Below are positions 1 to 11,959 of a DNA stretch of 42,963 nt, piece by piece. The stretch lies in the NCBI GenBank assembly GCA_010405405.1, contig MU004233.1, forward strand, positions 12,560 through 55,522. The letters are read 5' to 3'. The number at the start of each line of letters is the position of its first letter. Position 1 is the first letter of the stretch. The position numbers were made by a program, and so were the translations under genes. The notes under the pieces were generated by a model, which was not told the origin of the DNA, made no database searches, and was given only the letters and a program-made list of their open reading frames with translations. This DNA is from Microthyrium microscopicum (lineage: Eukaryota; Ascomycota; Dothideomycetes; Microthyriales; Microthyriaceae).

Positions 1-3000
1 GAACTTTATATTTATAATATATACGTAAAATTTAAATAAGTCTCTTATAGTTTTTAGGTATAGTAATATTATTATAACGTAATACATTTAGTATAATAAT
101 ATCTTCCTTACTATCTATCTCCTTATTAATAAAAGTGCCTCTATATTTATTTATACCTATCTAAGTATAAAAGTACTTAGAAGGTATCTTATTAGTACCC
201 TATATAGAATAACCCTTCTTAAATATATTCTTCTTTTTTTTTAGTAAATAGTCCTTAATATATAGCAAATTACGAGTAATTAGTTCCTTCTTAATCTCTT
301 CGTTATAGACATTAAGCTTAGAATAATAGCCGTCGTTATTATAGTAGTTATCATTATCTAAGTTATTAGCTACCTTTTCTTTAGTAATTAATAAAAGTTA
401 AGAGAAAGTAACCTTAGAAATACTAGGTAGCTAATTTATAGGACGATTAGACTTAGGCTAAATAGGTATATTAATTATAGATTAAGTTTTATTATCTAAC
501 TTAATATTTACCTTAGTTTATATTTTATCTATGCGAGCTACTAGTTTTAAACACTAGTTCTAATTAGTCTTATCTTAACTAGCCTTAAATTTTAGTAGCT
601 TATTATATTTAGCTTCCTTATTAGTATATAAAGTAGGAAAATAGTATTTTAAATTAGCTAGCGTATTTAGGCATTACTTACTAACGAAACTAGAATCTAT
701 ATTATAGCAAACTTAGTCTAAGAAAGATATAACTATAGCGTAGTACTTAATTAACTTCTTTCTAAGTACCTTTAGGAAATAAATATACTACCTAGATAAT
801 TAGGTCTTAAGGGCTATAAGTTCCTTATTAAATACGCTATACTTGCTATTATTAAATATAGTAAAGTTGCTAATATAAAAAGGAGGAAGTCATTTTATAA
901 ATATAGTATCTAGAATTTTGCTAAACTTATCTATATAGTAAAAGTAACTTAGTTAAAATATACCTTAAACTTTACAAGTCTTAACTAATATAGTTATATA
1001 GTTAATAGCCTTAGCCTAATAATACAAAGCCTAGTTATAGTTAACGTTAAATAACTTCTACTTCTTTAGGTTAGCTAATATAACTAGTAAGATATACGTT
1101 AGTACTATTACAAAATCTAATACGATATATAACTTAATAGCTATATTTCTATCTATATTAAACATAACGTATAAGATTACGTACTTAACTATAACTATAT
1201 AGAGTAGGTATAATATTAAAATTAGTAAATGTTCGTATTTCTAAAAAAAGACATTATTACTAGACTTGCTAAGTAGAGTCTTAACTATATACTTTTAATA
1301 AGAGTAATATATTTTAATAGTGTTAGTAAATTAATCTAGTAGTAAGCGCATAAGATAGCATTTAGCGCGTTAGCCTATACGGAAAAACTAGGCAAACGTT
1401 TAGTTTTCTATTACAAGGTTATTAGCTAGCTCTATAATTAATACGTCCTAGAGTCTTTTCTATAAACCATTCGTAGCTATACTACTAATAGGCATACTAA
1501 GTAAGACTAGGTAGATTAAATAGTTATAAATTACTTACTATATAACTTTATTATATTCTAGTTAACTATAGTAGGAACGAATAATAAAGATATTCTACCT
1601 ATAAAGTTAAGTATATAATTTAGCGAAACTAAAGGCAGTTAGTAACTTATATTATTAAATTAGCTATAGACTAAGGGGTCTATAAAATATATAACCTAGG
1701 ATTATTTATATTCTAATATAAATAAGTTAATATAATTTTACTTATTATTTAAAGGAAGAGTTTACTTACAGTTAGGTTTTACTATTTTATATCTATATAG
1801 TTAGCAAAGACTATACTTTTCGCTCTTCTTTAGTAGCACTCTTAACCTTATTAGTATTTAACTACTAGCTCTAACCTTTAATTATAGCTTTATAAACTAT
1901 TACTATAGTAGCTTATATCTTATCTAAATAATTAGTAATATACTCTACTACCTACGCTAGCTTAGTTAGTAAAGGCATATACTTATCTATACTAGTTAAT
2001 AAAAGGAAAACGCTACTATCCTTATATAGATTGTACTAGGCTAAATCCTAAATTGCTTCTTATATTAGACTATATAGAGTAGCACTATTAGCGCCTATAA
2101 CGTATTGCTTACTAATAAGGCCTTAACGCCTAAACCCTATAATATAACTATAACGAAGAATTTTAACTATTTCTATATAATTCGTTAATAGTTACTCTTT
2201 ATTAGTAGCAAGTAACTAAAAGTTCTTAAATTAATTACCTATAGTAGTAGCATCCTATAGGTAGAGAAGTATAGAGTTAATACGCGTAATATTAAATTAA
2301 TCGTCCTCTTTTTCTTTATTAAAACTTAAACTAATAATATAAGTATAGGTATTATCCTAGTACTCATTATAAGTATCGTAATCTTACTAGTTATAAAAGT
2401 TAATTATAAACTGCTTATAAGTTAGCTAATACTTCTATTGTAATTAGTACTATAAAGCAAGATAAAGAGCCTTATAGAAACTATAACTCTAAAATATTAT
2501 ACAAATATCTTATAAATAAAGAGTTACGTAGAAACTATAACCCTAAAATTTATATATTTTTCTAAGGCTATAGTTTTTACTATGCTCTAAGTAGATAGTA
2601 AGTAAGTTAATTAATACGTAATATAGAGTAAACTTATAGTTATAGAAACTAGATTAGGCTTATTACCTTCTAAGTAGTAAGGTCTAACTCTATTATTTAT
2701 AACTATAGTTATTAATCGCTAAGTTTATATTTATTATAAGATAGGTTTAATAACTAATAACTTAATCTTATTATAAGAACTATCTTCTAATGCCTTAAAT
2801 GTCTATTTAAAAAGCATTAGGTTTATAATCTATAAATACTAGGTATTAGCTAAAGACTTACCTACTTTAACATTATTTATAAATGTTTAATATAATATAA
2901 TAAACTCTACGTTTATTAGATTAAACATATACTCTATAGAGGTTTATAAGAAGGTAAGGAGCATTTTATTACTATCTAGATCTTTAGGGTATTCTAGGTT

Positions 3001-6000
3001 AAAATTATAATTATATATAGTAAGTAATTCCTCTAGGCTAAGTAGAATTTCTATATCGCTTATCTAGTTATTTATAAACTACTATATTATATTCTATCCT
3101 ATTTTGAGATACGTATTAAGTAACTAAATTTTGTTAGGTACTAGGGTACTAGAAAAGCTAATAATATACTTTAGATAGCTAAGCAATATTAAGAAATTAC
3201 TTATACTACGAAAACTTAAGGATTTTTCGTTTTTAATATAGTATATTTTATTAATAATAATTTATTATAGTTTTAGATTACTAGTTTACTAAAAAACTAG
3301 TCGTTAGGTTTTATCTTCTGCCTTTTTCTTCTAGTCCTTATAGTCGTTTTCTAGTTTAGAGTTATAAAACAACGCTTTATTATCTTCTTCTACCTATACT
3401 ATCTTTGCCTCCTACTTAGTAGCTATAATAGCGTCTATATCTTTAATAACTAAGCTAGCTTTAATATTATTATTAATAGTAGTATTAGTTTGTCTAGCTA
3501 AATCGCCCTTAATATTATTAATATCTAGCTTTACTTTGCTATATTAGCGTTATTTAGGGCCTACTTTTAGTATAGTATTACTAAGCTTTAAAGTAGCAAA
3601 GGCGCAAGCTATTAAGGTAGTTTATAGAACTAGAATAATTAAATACTCTATCTCTTCTTTAGTATAATTAATATTAGCATTATACTATTTATTAAACTAT
3701 TTTATACTAGGTAGAATTAACTTAAACTAAGTAGAACCTTTATACTGCCTAGCTTACCTATACTATTAGGCAAAGCGTAGGAGAGGAAAGCCTTATTTAT
3801 TAACCTTAACGTATTAAACTTCTTTAGTAGGCAAAAAATCTAGCAAATAAACTAGGGGTTACATATTACTCGTATTACTTTCCTATAATATATTTATACT
3901 AGCTAGATAAACTATAATAGTTAGAGCGTAGAGTTTAGTACCTTTTAGAGTAGGATTATTTATAATTATATTATATATTTTTTAGACATATATATTAGTA
4001 TATGCCTTTACTACTATAAAGGTAGTTAGAGTTTTACCTAAACTTATCTTACTTACTATTAAAGCTATATAAGTAAAGCGATTAATTAGTTTGTAGATAA
4101 TAGCTACGTCTAAAATATAAAGTTAGTAATAGGTTATAAATAGAGTAAAGGAAGAATTTAATTTACATTACTAAGACTAGATATAATATATAACCTAGGA
4201 ATATATATACTAGACGTACTTTAATATTCCTAGACAGCATATTTACTAGTAGAGTATTACTAGGGCAAGGGTAGAGTTAAAAACTTACTAATTATTTAAG
4301 AGACTAAGGGCGTAACTATAGAGTTACTACTATAATTAAATAGATTTATATAGCTAGGCTTGTCTAATTTATAGTTTCCTAAAGAATACGTACCCTCTTT
4401 TATAGTATAACGATAAGTATCTAGAATATTATTAGGTATATCTCGTCCTAGTACTTTTAAAGCTACTTTAAAACTTATAGTATAATCTAATATCTCCTAT
4501 ACTATAATATTTTATACTACTAATTTTAATTAACTAATAGTCTAGTTAAGTATAATTTTTTCTTTATTACTTATCTTAGCACCTATAGCTTAATTAATTA
4601 TAAGTTTACTAAACTTACGTACTATAGTAGTATACTAATTAGTTACTACTTCGTCTAAATACAAAAGTTAAGAGTAGTAATTAGTAATAGCACTAGAAAG
4701 ACCTAAGCTATACTAAATGCGTTTAACGTTAGCCTAATACTTAACTTCTTATATATCTATAACTAAAGGACTAACCTATTTGACTTATAGAGCTAATAAT
4801 TACTTAATTATAGCTATATAGGCTATAGGTTAGAGACGACAAGTAGGCTATTTTTTTATAGCGCCCTTTGTGTTTTTTATAGTATATACTATTTTAGAAA
4901 TTTCCTCTATTAACTAGTTCTTTAAATTTAGGCCTATATTAAGCATATTGCTATCTAGTAAAATACCTATACTACCTACTCTAAAAATAATACTATTACT
5001 ACGCAAAGTTTTTAATACTACTTTACGTTTAATATTATCTATAACTATATAAGTTATATTATTATTGTCTAGATTATCTTTATTATTCGTACTAAATAGA
5101 TTCTTTTACTACTATATAACAAAATCGCGTTTAATATTGCTATAGAACGTAGTAAAAAGGTTCTATATAGTTTAGTAATCCTTAAAAGGATCTAATTTAC
5201 TATACTTAGCAATTTTCTATTTCTAATTTAGGAATAAGTGTAGATTTTTCTTAATAGTATTAATAATATAATTAAAAGTAAATAATACTTAGTTCTAATC
5301 CTTAATAAATATACTATATATATAATTTATACTATATAGATATATCGTATTTATATCTCTAGGTTAATAGACCTCATTAAATATTTTAAGTTTAGCTTAA
5401 ATAAGGTAGTAAAGGACATAAATAACTAACTTAATTAGGTCTATAGGTTTTAGCCTATTACTATTTTTAAACTTAATAGGATAGTCTTACTCATAATTAG
5501 CTAGCTAGTTTAGGTACTAGATAGGAAATTAACAATATAAAGTATTAAGTACTAACTATTAAATAGCATTATTTTCTAGGGAGTTATAAAGAATTTAGAA
5601 TATAGAGATAATTTAAGGTTTTATAAGCATAGTGTAAGCTTGCCTAGTTACGCCTTTTGCATCTATATTCTATAATATTTATACGAACTAAAGATACATA
5701 CTAGCGTTAGCTTATACTAGATTATTATTAGTAAATAGGTCTAGGTTAATATAGGTTAGACAATACATACCTTATATTATTATAAACTTTTCTAAATCTT
5801 TAGCGTATAGTAAGTCTAAACCAAGATATAAAGCTAGCTCTTAATTACTTAAAGTGCTACTATATACCTACTAGTATAAACTATCTAATCCTTTAAGTAC
5901 TTTAAACGTTATATATCCTTTTATTACTATAGACTCCTTCTATTTATTAGACTATATATATATTCTTAATTAATCTTTAAACTTAACTATTTTTAGCTAT

Positions 6001-6836
6001 AGCTTTTATAATTTAGGATAAGTAATTAACGTATAGTAATATTTAATACGACTAAACTAATAGAAAAGATAATACTAAAAATAGAGTCGTAGTACATTCG
6101 TAGTAACTTTTACGTAACTAATGTACCCTTTTAGCCAATTTTCTATAGAAAGTTAGCTAAGTTTAGGAACTACTGCGACGCTAGCTAAGTTATATATTAA
6201 AGGCATATCTATTATATTAATATCTTTATCCTTATCTACATTAGCATAATTAGTTTACTAGGTAGCTTACTTGTACTTATAAGAGAGTTTACCTAGTTAA
6301 TAATTGTCGTTATCTTTATATTTATCCTTATTAGAACTTTAATATAATTAACGTTTACGTTTAGTCATTTAGCGTAGGTTTCTCTTAGTTGCTTAAATTT
6401 TAAGCTTATTATCGCTTTTAGTAATTTTAAGGTCTAGGTACTTAATCTTAATTGTATTAAGATATTTATTTACTATACTTAGCTTACCTTCTTAAGATTA
6501 CTTTTAATTTGCGTTTTCCTATTCTAGTATTATACTAAGGTTTTTTACCTTTTTTATTAAGAATTTTATTTTTCTGTACGCTTTCTCTATAGCCTTATCT
6601 AGTTTTAATATAACGTTAAGAATAGTATTTAGTAAAGATTTACGAGGCCCTTTACCTATAAGTTACGTTCTACTACCTACTAGAGCTTTATAAGCCACTT
6701 TAGCTATAGATTATATACTACTAGCTAGTAGAGTTTTATAAGCTATTTAACGCGTAAGTTACTAACTTAAGCCTAGATAAGACGTTACTAATTTGTTATT
6801 ATCTTTAGAGTCGTTTATATTTACTACTATACGCAT
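1..6836 (-). pseudogene. giant decayed reading frame, unknown protein, 5' part near 6,836
   Basis: Not recognised. A protein-like frame can be read on the minus strand from an ATG at 6,836-6,834 down past the left edge, at least about 2,000 codons. Stops are TAA or TAG with very rare TGA. The N-terminal part is Lys/Glu-rich and coiled-coil-like (about 6,600-6,400), followed by a highly charged stretch with many Asp and Lys near 6,300. The stretch 5,100-4,130 reads cleanly in the same phase as the start. The best phase then changes at about 4.1-3.9 kb and again before 0.9 kb, through indels, lost introns or separate genes. Near the left edge it is Asp/Asn/Tyr-rich (about 361-300). I found no domain I can name. 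It could be one huge protein or two or three adjacent ones. Confidence 0.55.
2471..2580. repeat. two direct and one inverted copy of the AACTATAACCCTA motif
   Basis: GAAACTATAACTCTAAAAT at about 2,477 is repeated as GAAACTATAACCCTAAAAT at 2,531, 54 bp apart. An inverted relative, CTAAGGCTATAGTTTTT, follows at 2,562-2,578. It is the first appearance in the window of a motif that recurs in the minisatellites further right. It lies inside the large decayed frame, so it is probably a later insertion or a coincidental part of it. Confidence 0.6.
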
Positions 6837-6885
6837 AATAGAGGATATATATTTCGTAGGAAACTATAATTTAGTAAAGGGATAG

Positions 6886-7235
6886 CTAAGATTCATAACC
6901 TAGAAAATTAGGCTACAAGAGGAGAAAATATAAACTTAAAGAAGAGATAACTAAGATTTGTAACCTAGGAAACTAGGCTACAAGAGGGGAAAATATAAAC
7001 TTAAAGAAAGGATAACTAAGATTTATAACCTAGGAAACTAGGCTATAAGAAGAGAAAATATAAAATTAAATAAGGAATACCTAAGATTTATAACCTAGGA
7101 AATTAGGCTATAAGAGGGGAAAATGCAAAATTAAATAAGAAATAGCTAAGAACTATAACCTAGGAAATTAGGCTAAGTAAGAGAAAAGGAAAACCTAAGT
7201 AAGAGAAACCTAAAAACTATAATCTAAGAAATTAG
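6886..7235 (+). repeat. 65-bp minisatellite, four full units plus degenerate tail
   Basis: CTAAG marks the unit start at 6,886, 6,951, 7,016, 7,081 and 7,146, an exact 65-bp period. Each unit holds TAACCTAGGAAA followed by a TAGGCTA block and a purine-rich half (AAGAGGGGAAAATATAAA). After 7,146 the copies shorten and degrade, ending near CTATAATCTAAGAAATTAGG. The units differ mainly by C/T and G/A. The array begins just upstream of the start of the large minus-strand frame, so it sits in its 5' flank. Confidence 0.9.
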
Positions 7236-8329
7236 GATACAAAATTAGAAGAGATAGGCTAAGTAATAGGATACCTAAAATATATAGCCTAGGGATTTTA
7301 GCTAGGACTATAGAAAGTAGATAATATAGAGTAAACGTAGTTTTATTAATTAGTATTAGGTTTAGAATAGATAATAAGATAGTAGGAAAGAGTTAAGAGG
7401 AAGTATAGAGTAATAACTTTAGTAAAAAGGTTTTAAATGTATACAATAGGCTAGCTACAGACTGCAACCTAGGAATTTTAAGGCCTATCTACTTAAACTA
7501 AACTTTAGAATTTATAAAGAATTATAAAGAAGAAATAAAGGAACTATAAACTTAAAATGCTTTATACTTTTTTAGTAAACCTATAGACAAATATTTCGCT
7601 AGATATTAATATACGCCTTCTAATATTTAAAAACTTAGCAAATAATTCCTAAAAAGGGAAGGCATAATATATTAGGTAGGTAGTAGCGTTTTAATATAGA
7701 TATAGAGTAAGATAGAGTATAATAGTAGTTACTCTTACCTATATTAGAATATAGGAGTATAAGAACGTAGGATAGTAGGAGCTAAGTATTAGTGTACTAG
7801 ATCTATAGTATTAGGAATAACTATATATAATTATAGCATAAGACTTATATTCTAGGGTTATAAACTCTAAATAGTATATGTCTATTAGTAATTTAGATCT
7901 ACTTTATATCTTATTTCGTTTAAGTATCTATAATTCTAGGGTTATATTCTATAGTAAGTTATATTATCCTTCTAAATAGCAATATTCTTTCTAGCGAATT
8001 TAAAACTTATTACTAATTCCTAAGAAGATATTTAATATATTAGATTTGCATTATTCTTATATAATAGTATTATTAGGATAAATAATAGATTAATTACTAT
8101 TAAATAATACATAGGTATAGTGTAAATTTTTATATTTAATTAATAGGGCTAGGTAGTTTACTACTATATATTATCTACCTTATAATTCTTTTTATATACT
8201 AACTAACTTTTATTATTTATTCTTTTTATTTCTTTTTTTATTTGTCCGTTATTACTAATATAGTTATTATAATTATTAATATTATTATTATTTAGTTTTT
8301 TATACTCATTATAATAAAGATAAGATATT
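7236..8329. other. no gene seen
   Basis: AT-rich spacer between the 65-bp array and the next decayed frame. It contains another copy of the dispersed motif in less mutated form, GACTGCAACCTAGGAATTTT, near 7,458. I see no convincing frame, RNA gene or array here. Confidence 0.5.
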
Positions 8330-9536
8330 ATATAGTTAAGTTAGAATTATAGTCACTATAAATCGTATAACGTAAGTATATCTTAGTTACTATAGAAGAG
8401 AAGATTTAGATAATTTCTCTATTCTCTATAGCTACTACTTCTTCTTCTTCTTGTTTTTTGGCTATAGCTTTCTTCTTAAGCTATAGACGACGAGCTTCTT
8501 TGCGTCTAATAAGGATAATAGCTACCCTATATATATTATTACTAAGCCATAGTAGTATAGTAGAGTGATAAATTATAGTATCTTAGTTAAGGCTAACTAT
8601 ATTAACCTTATTAAGTCTAGTAAATTTAATCTTTAATTCCCTAGTTACTATAAGCTTTATAAGGAGATTAGGGTTCTATTTAAACTTCTGCTCAGTTCTA
8701 AAATTTAACGCTTTTTAATAAAAGTAATCTTTCTATCTTTTTTATAAGGCCTAGTTATTACTATATTTTATACCTTAAGCTATCTTAGGGGATATATTGT
8801 TTACTACCTTTTTGATTAATACTTTATACTTAGAGTAAATAGCCTAGGTAATTTTAATATAATATAATACGCTATAAACGCGAATTAGCTTATACTATTA
8901 GTTGTAGGGTTATACTCTTTTAATTATACTATCTATTCTAAAAAGGTATTTAATAGAATTTTGTACGTTAGTATAGATATTAAAATAATCTAGTTAAAGG
9001 ACTATTAGAGAGTTAGATAATAGATATAAGAATCTAAACTCTTAGTCTAATTATATAGTTAGAAAAATAGTATCCTAGTATACTAAAGAGATAGAAACAT
9101 AGTTAATTTAGTTATAAGGTATTAGAGGCAGTAGCTATAATCTATGCATAGCTAAAGGAATAATACTACTAATATTATTAATAATTATCGCTTAGGTAGA
9201 ACTAGTAAGAGTTATTAGCGACGAAAGAATAGATACTAAACTACGCTTATCCTACGATATAGTTAATATTTTAGCAATTCATCCTATCTAAACTTTTTAG
9301 CTATTGTTCTTTATAACCTTAGCTTTAGTAGGTTTAGCTTTAGTTGCCTTAGTCTACTCTTTAGTTAGTTTAACGTTAATAATTAATCTAGTAGTGTTAG
9401 ACTTAACCTTCTTATCTAAAGCTTTAGTCTTTTTACTAGTTATATTTACCTTCTTTATAGTAGTTACTAGCTAACCTTATATACTTTTAGCTATACCTAT
9501 AGAAGAGTAGTTATTACTAGCTATTTTGCTAGGTAT
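8330..9536 (-). pseudogene. decayed ~400-codon frame with basic N-terminus and Lys/Glu C-terminus
   Basis: Not recognised. A frame can be followed on the minus strand from an ATA at 9,536-9,534, a likely RIP-altered ATG, to about 8,406 or 8,330. The N-terminal third (about 9,480-9,300) is Lys/Thr/Ala-rich, like a basic DNA-binding tail or nuclear signal. A middle part (about 8,830-8,650) is rich in Trp or Gln positions now TAG/TAA. The C-terminal part (about 8,510-8,430) is strongly charged, with Arg/Lys runs followed by four Glu codons. Stops are TAA/TAG. It lies between two minisatellites and runs the same way as its large neighbours. The charged tail could suit a transposase or a chromatin protein, but no catalytic motif is visible. 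Confidence 0.55.
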
Positions 9537-9630
9537 AATAAAGAACTGCCTACTTATCTAAACAAAATATAACTAAGGAAATAATAACTAAAAAAAGGTA
9601 GGAATAAAAGGGAATAGCGACTAAGAGCCT

Positions 9631-9945
9631 ACTAAAAACTATAATCTAGAAAGTAGAGGAAAAAAGCTAGGGAAATACTAATAAGCTACTAAAAACTACA
9701 ACCTAGGAAGTAGAGAGAAAAAGCTAAGGAAATACTAATAGGCTGCTAAAAACTACAACTTAGGAAGTAGAGGGAAAAAGCTAGTAAAATACTAATAAGC
9801 TGCTAAAAACTATAACCTAGGAAGTAGAAAGAAGAAGCTAGTAAAATACTAATAGCTTACTAGAGACTATATCTTAAGAAGTATAGGGAAAAAGCTACTA
9901 GAATAGTTAAGAGGCTACTAAAACATACAACTTAGGAAATAAGTA
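9631..9945 (+). repeat. 57-bp minisatellite, five to six units
   Basis: The unit start RCTARARACT falls at 9,631, 9,688, 9,745, 9,802, 9,859 and about 9,917, a 57-bp period. The unit contains CTAAAAACTACAACCTAGG, then AAGTAGAG and a purine-rich AAAAAGCTAG block. Copies show CTACAACC, CTATAACC, CTATAATC and CTACAACT at the same position, which is RIP caught at different stages. It lies just upstream of the decayed frame that starts at 9,536. Confidence 0.9.
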
Positions 9946-10485
9946 AGAATTGTTATATATTTTATTAGTAACTTAAGGATGAGTAGTAAGGTAGGCAAAA
10001 GAGCTATAAGAAGCTAATAGAAACTGCAACCTAGGAAATTAATATAGGCTAAAATATAGGAATAGATAATAGAGTAGTTTAAAGAAAATTTAGAGGAAAT
10101 TAAGACTAAATAGTTAGAGGTTTTTAGCTTAACCCTAGCCTTATTAATATTTCTAAGGTTTTATAATCCTTAATTTCCTAATATAATGCCTAGTATATAC
10201 TACTTTAGGTAAGTACAATAAGAATTATGTAGGTTAGATATTTTATAACGCTAAGCCTTATAGTAGACTACTATTTTAAGAAGTAATGAGTAAATTAAAT
10301 ATATATAGCTACTTCTTATTATAGTAATAATAGGTAATAAAGGGGGCTTTGCTAGCCTAAATAGGTAAATATTTCTAACAATATACTCTATATTAAAGGT
10401 ACTATCTAAAAGCTATAACTTAGAAATATTAGGAAGTAAGTTTTAGCTTTAAATCGTTAGATAAAAGTTACAACCCTATAAATAT
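9946..10485. other. spacer with single motif copies
   Basis: No gene seen. One of the least mutated copies of the dispersed motif, GAAACTGCAACCTAGGAAATT, is at about 10,019. A further weak copy, AAAGCTATAACTTAGAAAT, is near 10,409. Confidence 0.5.
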
Positions 10486-11000
10486 TTAGTTATTTTAGGG
10501 TTGTAGTCTTTATGTAGCCCTTTATTAGGTATATATTCCTCTCTACTATTCTTTTCCTAGAGCTATTTTTACTATATACAAATTTAGTTATTTTAGGATT
10601 ATAGTCTTTATGTAGCCCTTTATTAAGTATATATTCCTCTCTACTGTTCTTTTCCTAGAGCTATTTTTCCTATATATAAATTTAGTTATTTTAGGGTTGC
10701 AATCTTTATATAGTCCTTTATTTAGATATATATTCCTTCTTATTATTCTATTACTAGACTTTTTTAGCTATTATAATAGTCGTATATTTTAGAGTTATAG
10801 GTTTTGTATAGTCCTTTATTATATATATAATCCTACCTATTCTATACATTTTTAGCTATTATATTTATAGTAAATTTTAGGGTTATAGTTTTAATATAGT
10901 TCTTTATTATATATATATTCCTTTCTACTATAGTTGTACTAGAAGGTATATTTAGGTACTATAATAGTAGTGTATTTTATAGTTATAGTTTTCAACTAGC
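10486..11000 (-). repeat. 98-bp minisatellite, about six units
   Basis: TTTTAGGG or its variants fall at 10,493, 10,591, 10,689, 10,787, 10,875 and 10,975, so the periods are 98, 98, 98, 88 and 100. Each unit reads TTTTAGGGTTGTAGTC, then a tract such as CCTTTATTAGGTATATATTC and a pyrimidine-rich part. On the minus strand the core is GACTACAACCCTAAAA, the same motif as in the 57- and 65-bp arrays but with unrelated flanks. The first three units are best preserved. Confidence 0.88.
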
Positions 11001-11959
11001 TCTTTGTTATATAATTTAATATTATACTTATAGTCTATAAATATAGTTAGCTTTATCTAATAGTTACTTAATAATGTTTTCTAGTATAATATATACTATT
11101 ATTAGGTTATAGTTTTTATATATCTCGTATTAGTTATATGCTATATTGTTATATATAAGGTAGTATAAAATATATACTTATTATATTTATTATTAATATT
11201 ATATTTTCATATTTACAACTATAACTATACCTACTTAGATGTTACGATTAGTATATATCTTGTTACTACTTTATAAAATGTTATCCTATATGTTTATATT
11301 GTCTATTCTATTCTCTATTATAAACTATTACATTGTAGCTATATATTATTATATTTACTTTAGTTAGACAAGTTCTATAATCTTAACTAATAATTGCTAG
11401 GAAGTCTACGTAGGTTATAGTATAATCCTACTATTTTCTATCTTACTTTAGACTATCTTATTTTACCTTCTATTTTCGTTAAGTGTTCGTAGAGGCTATT
11501 AATACTATAATTAACTATTTATCTTCTCTTACTATTAAGGTAGTAAATAGTATAATGCTAGTCGTATAGTATATAGTATAATTCTAGTTTACTGTAGTGT
11601 TGTAGCTATAGATGTCTTATTATATATATAGGTATATTAGTTTTATTTTTAATTAATTTATCTATATCTAACTCTTTTTCGATAGAGTTATCTATTTATT
11701 TTTAAGTTATTATAGAATTTATATGTAGGGAAGGTAGCTCGTAGTCTTGGTTTGTATAATATTTTTAGATTAATTATAGTTTTTATAGTGTATATTATTT
11801 GTCGTTATTGTTAGAGTTGTCTACTTTGCTAGTGTCGTTATTATTAATTAAGATTATTTCGTAGTCTTTTGTAATATTGGTTTAGGAGTTATTAGGGAGA
11901 TTAGGTTCATTAGTATTTAGATTATCTAGTTATATTTAGGTATATTTAATCTAATTATA
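11001..11959. other. no gene seen
   Basis: AT-rich spacer. A reverse copy of the dispersed motif, ATTAGGTTATAGTTTTTAT, lies at 11,101-11,119. From about 11,760 to 11,960 the plus strand is somewhat richer in G and TG than elsewhere (for example GTCTTGGTTTGT), so RIP was lighter there. In the frame of the neighbouring decayed gene, stops become dense below about 11,985, which I take as its 3' end. Confidence 0.45.

Noticed and set aside
779-900. RNase H-like block (Tyr-Ser-Val-Phe-Asn-Lys-Glu-Leu) suggesting a Gypsy polyprotein in 1-6,836
   Set aside because: Only this one short block resembles the family. The residues that follow do not match, and no reverse transcriptase or integrase motif was seen in the stretches of that frame I read.
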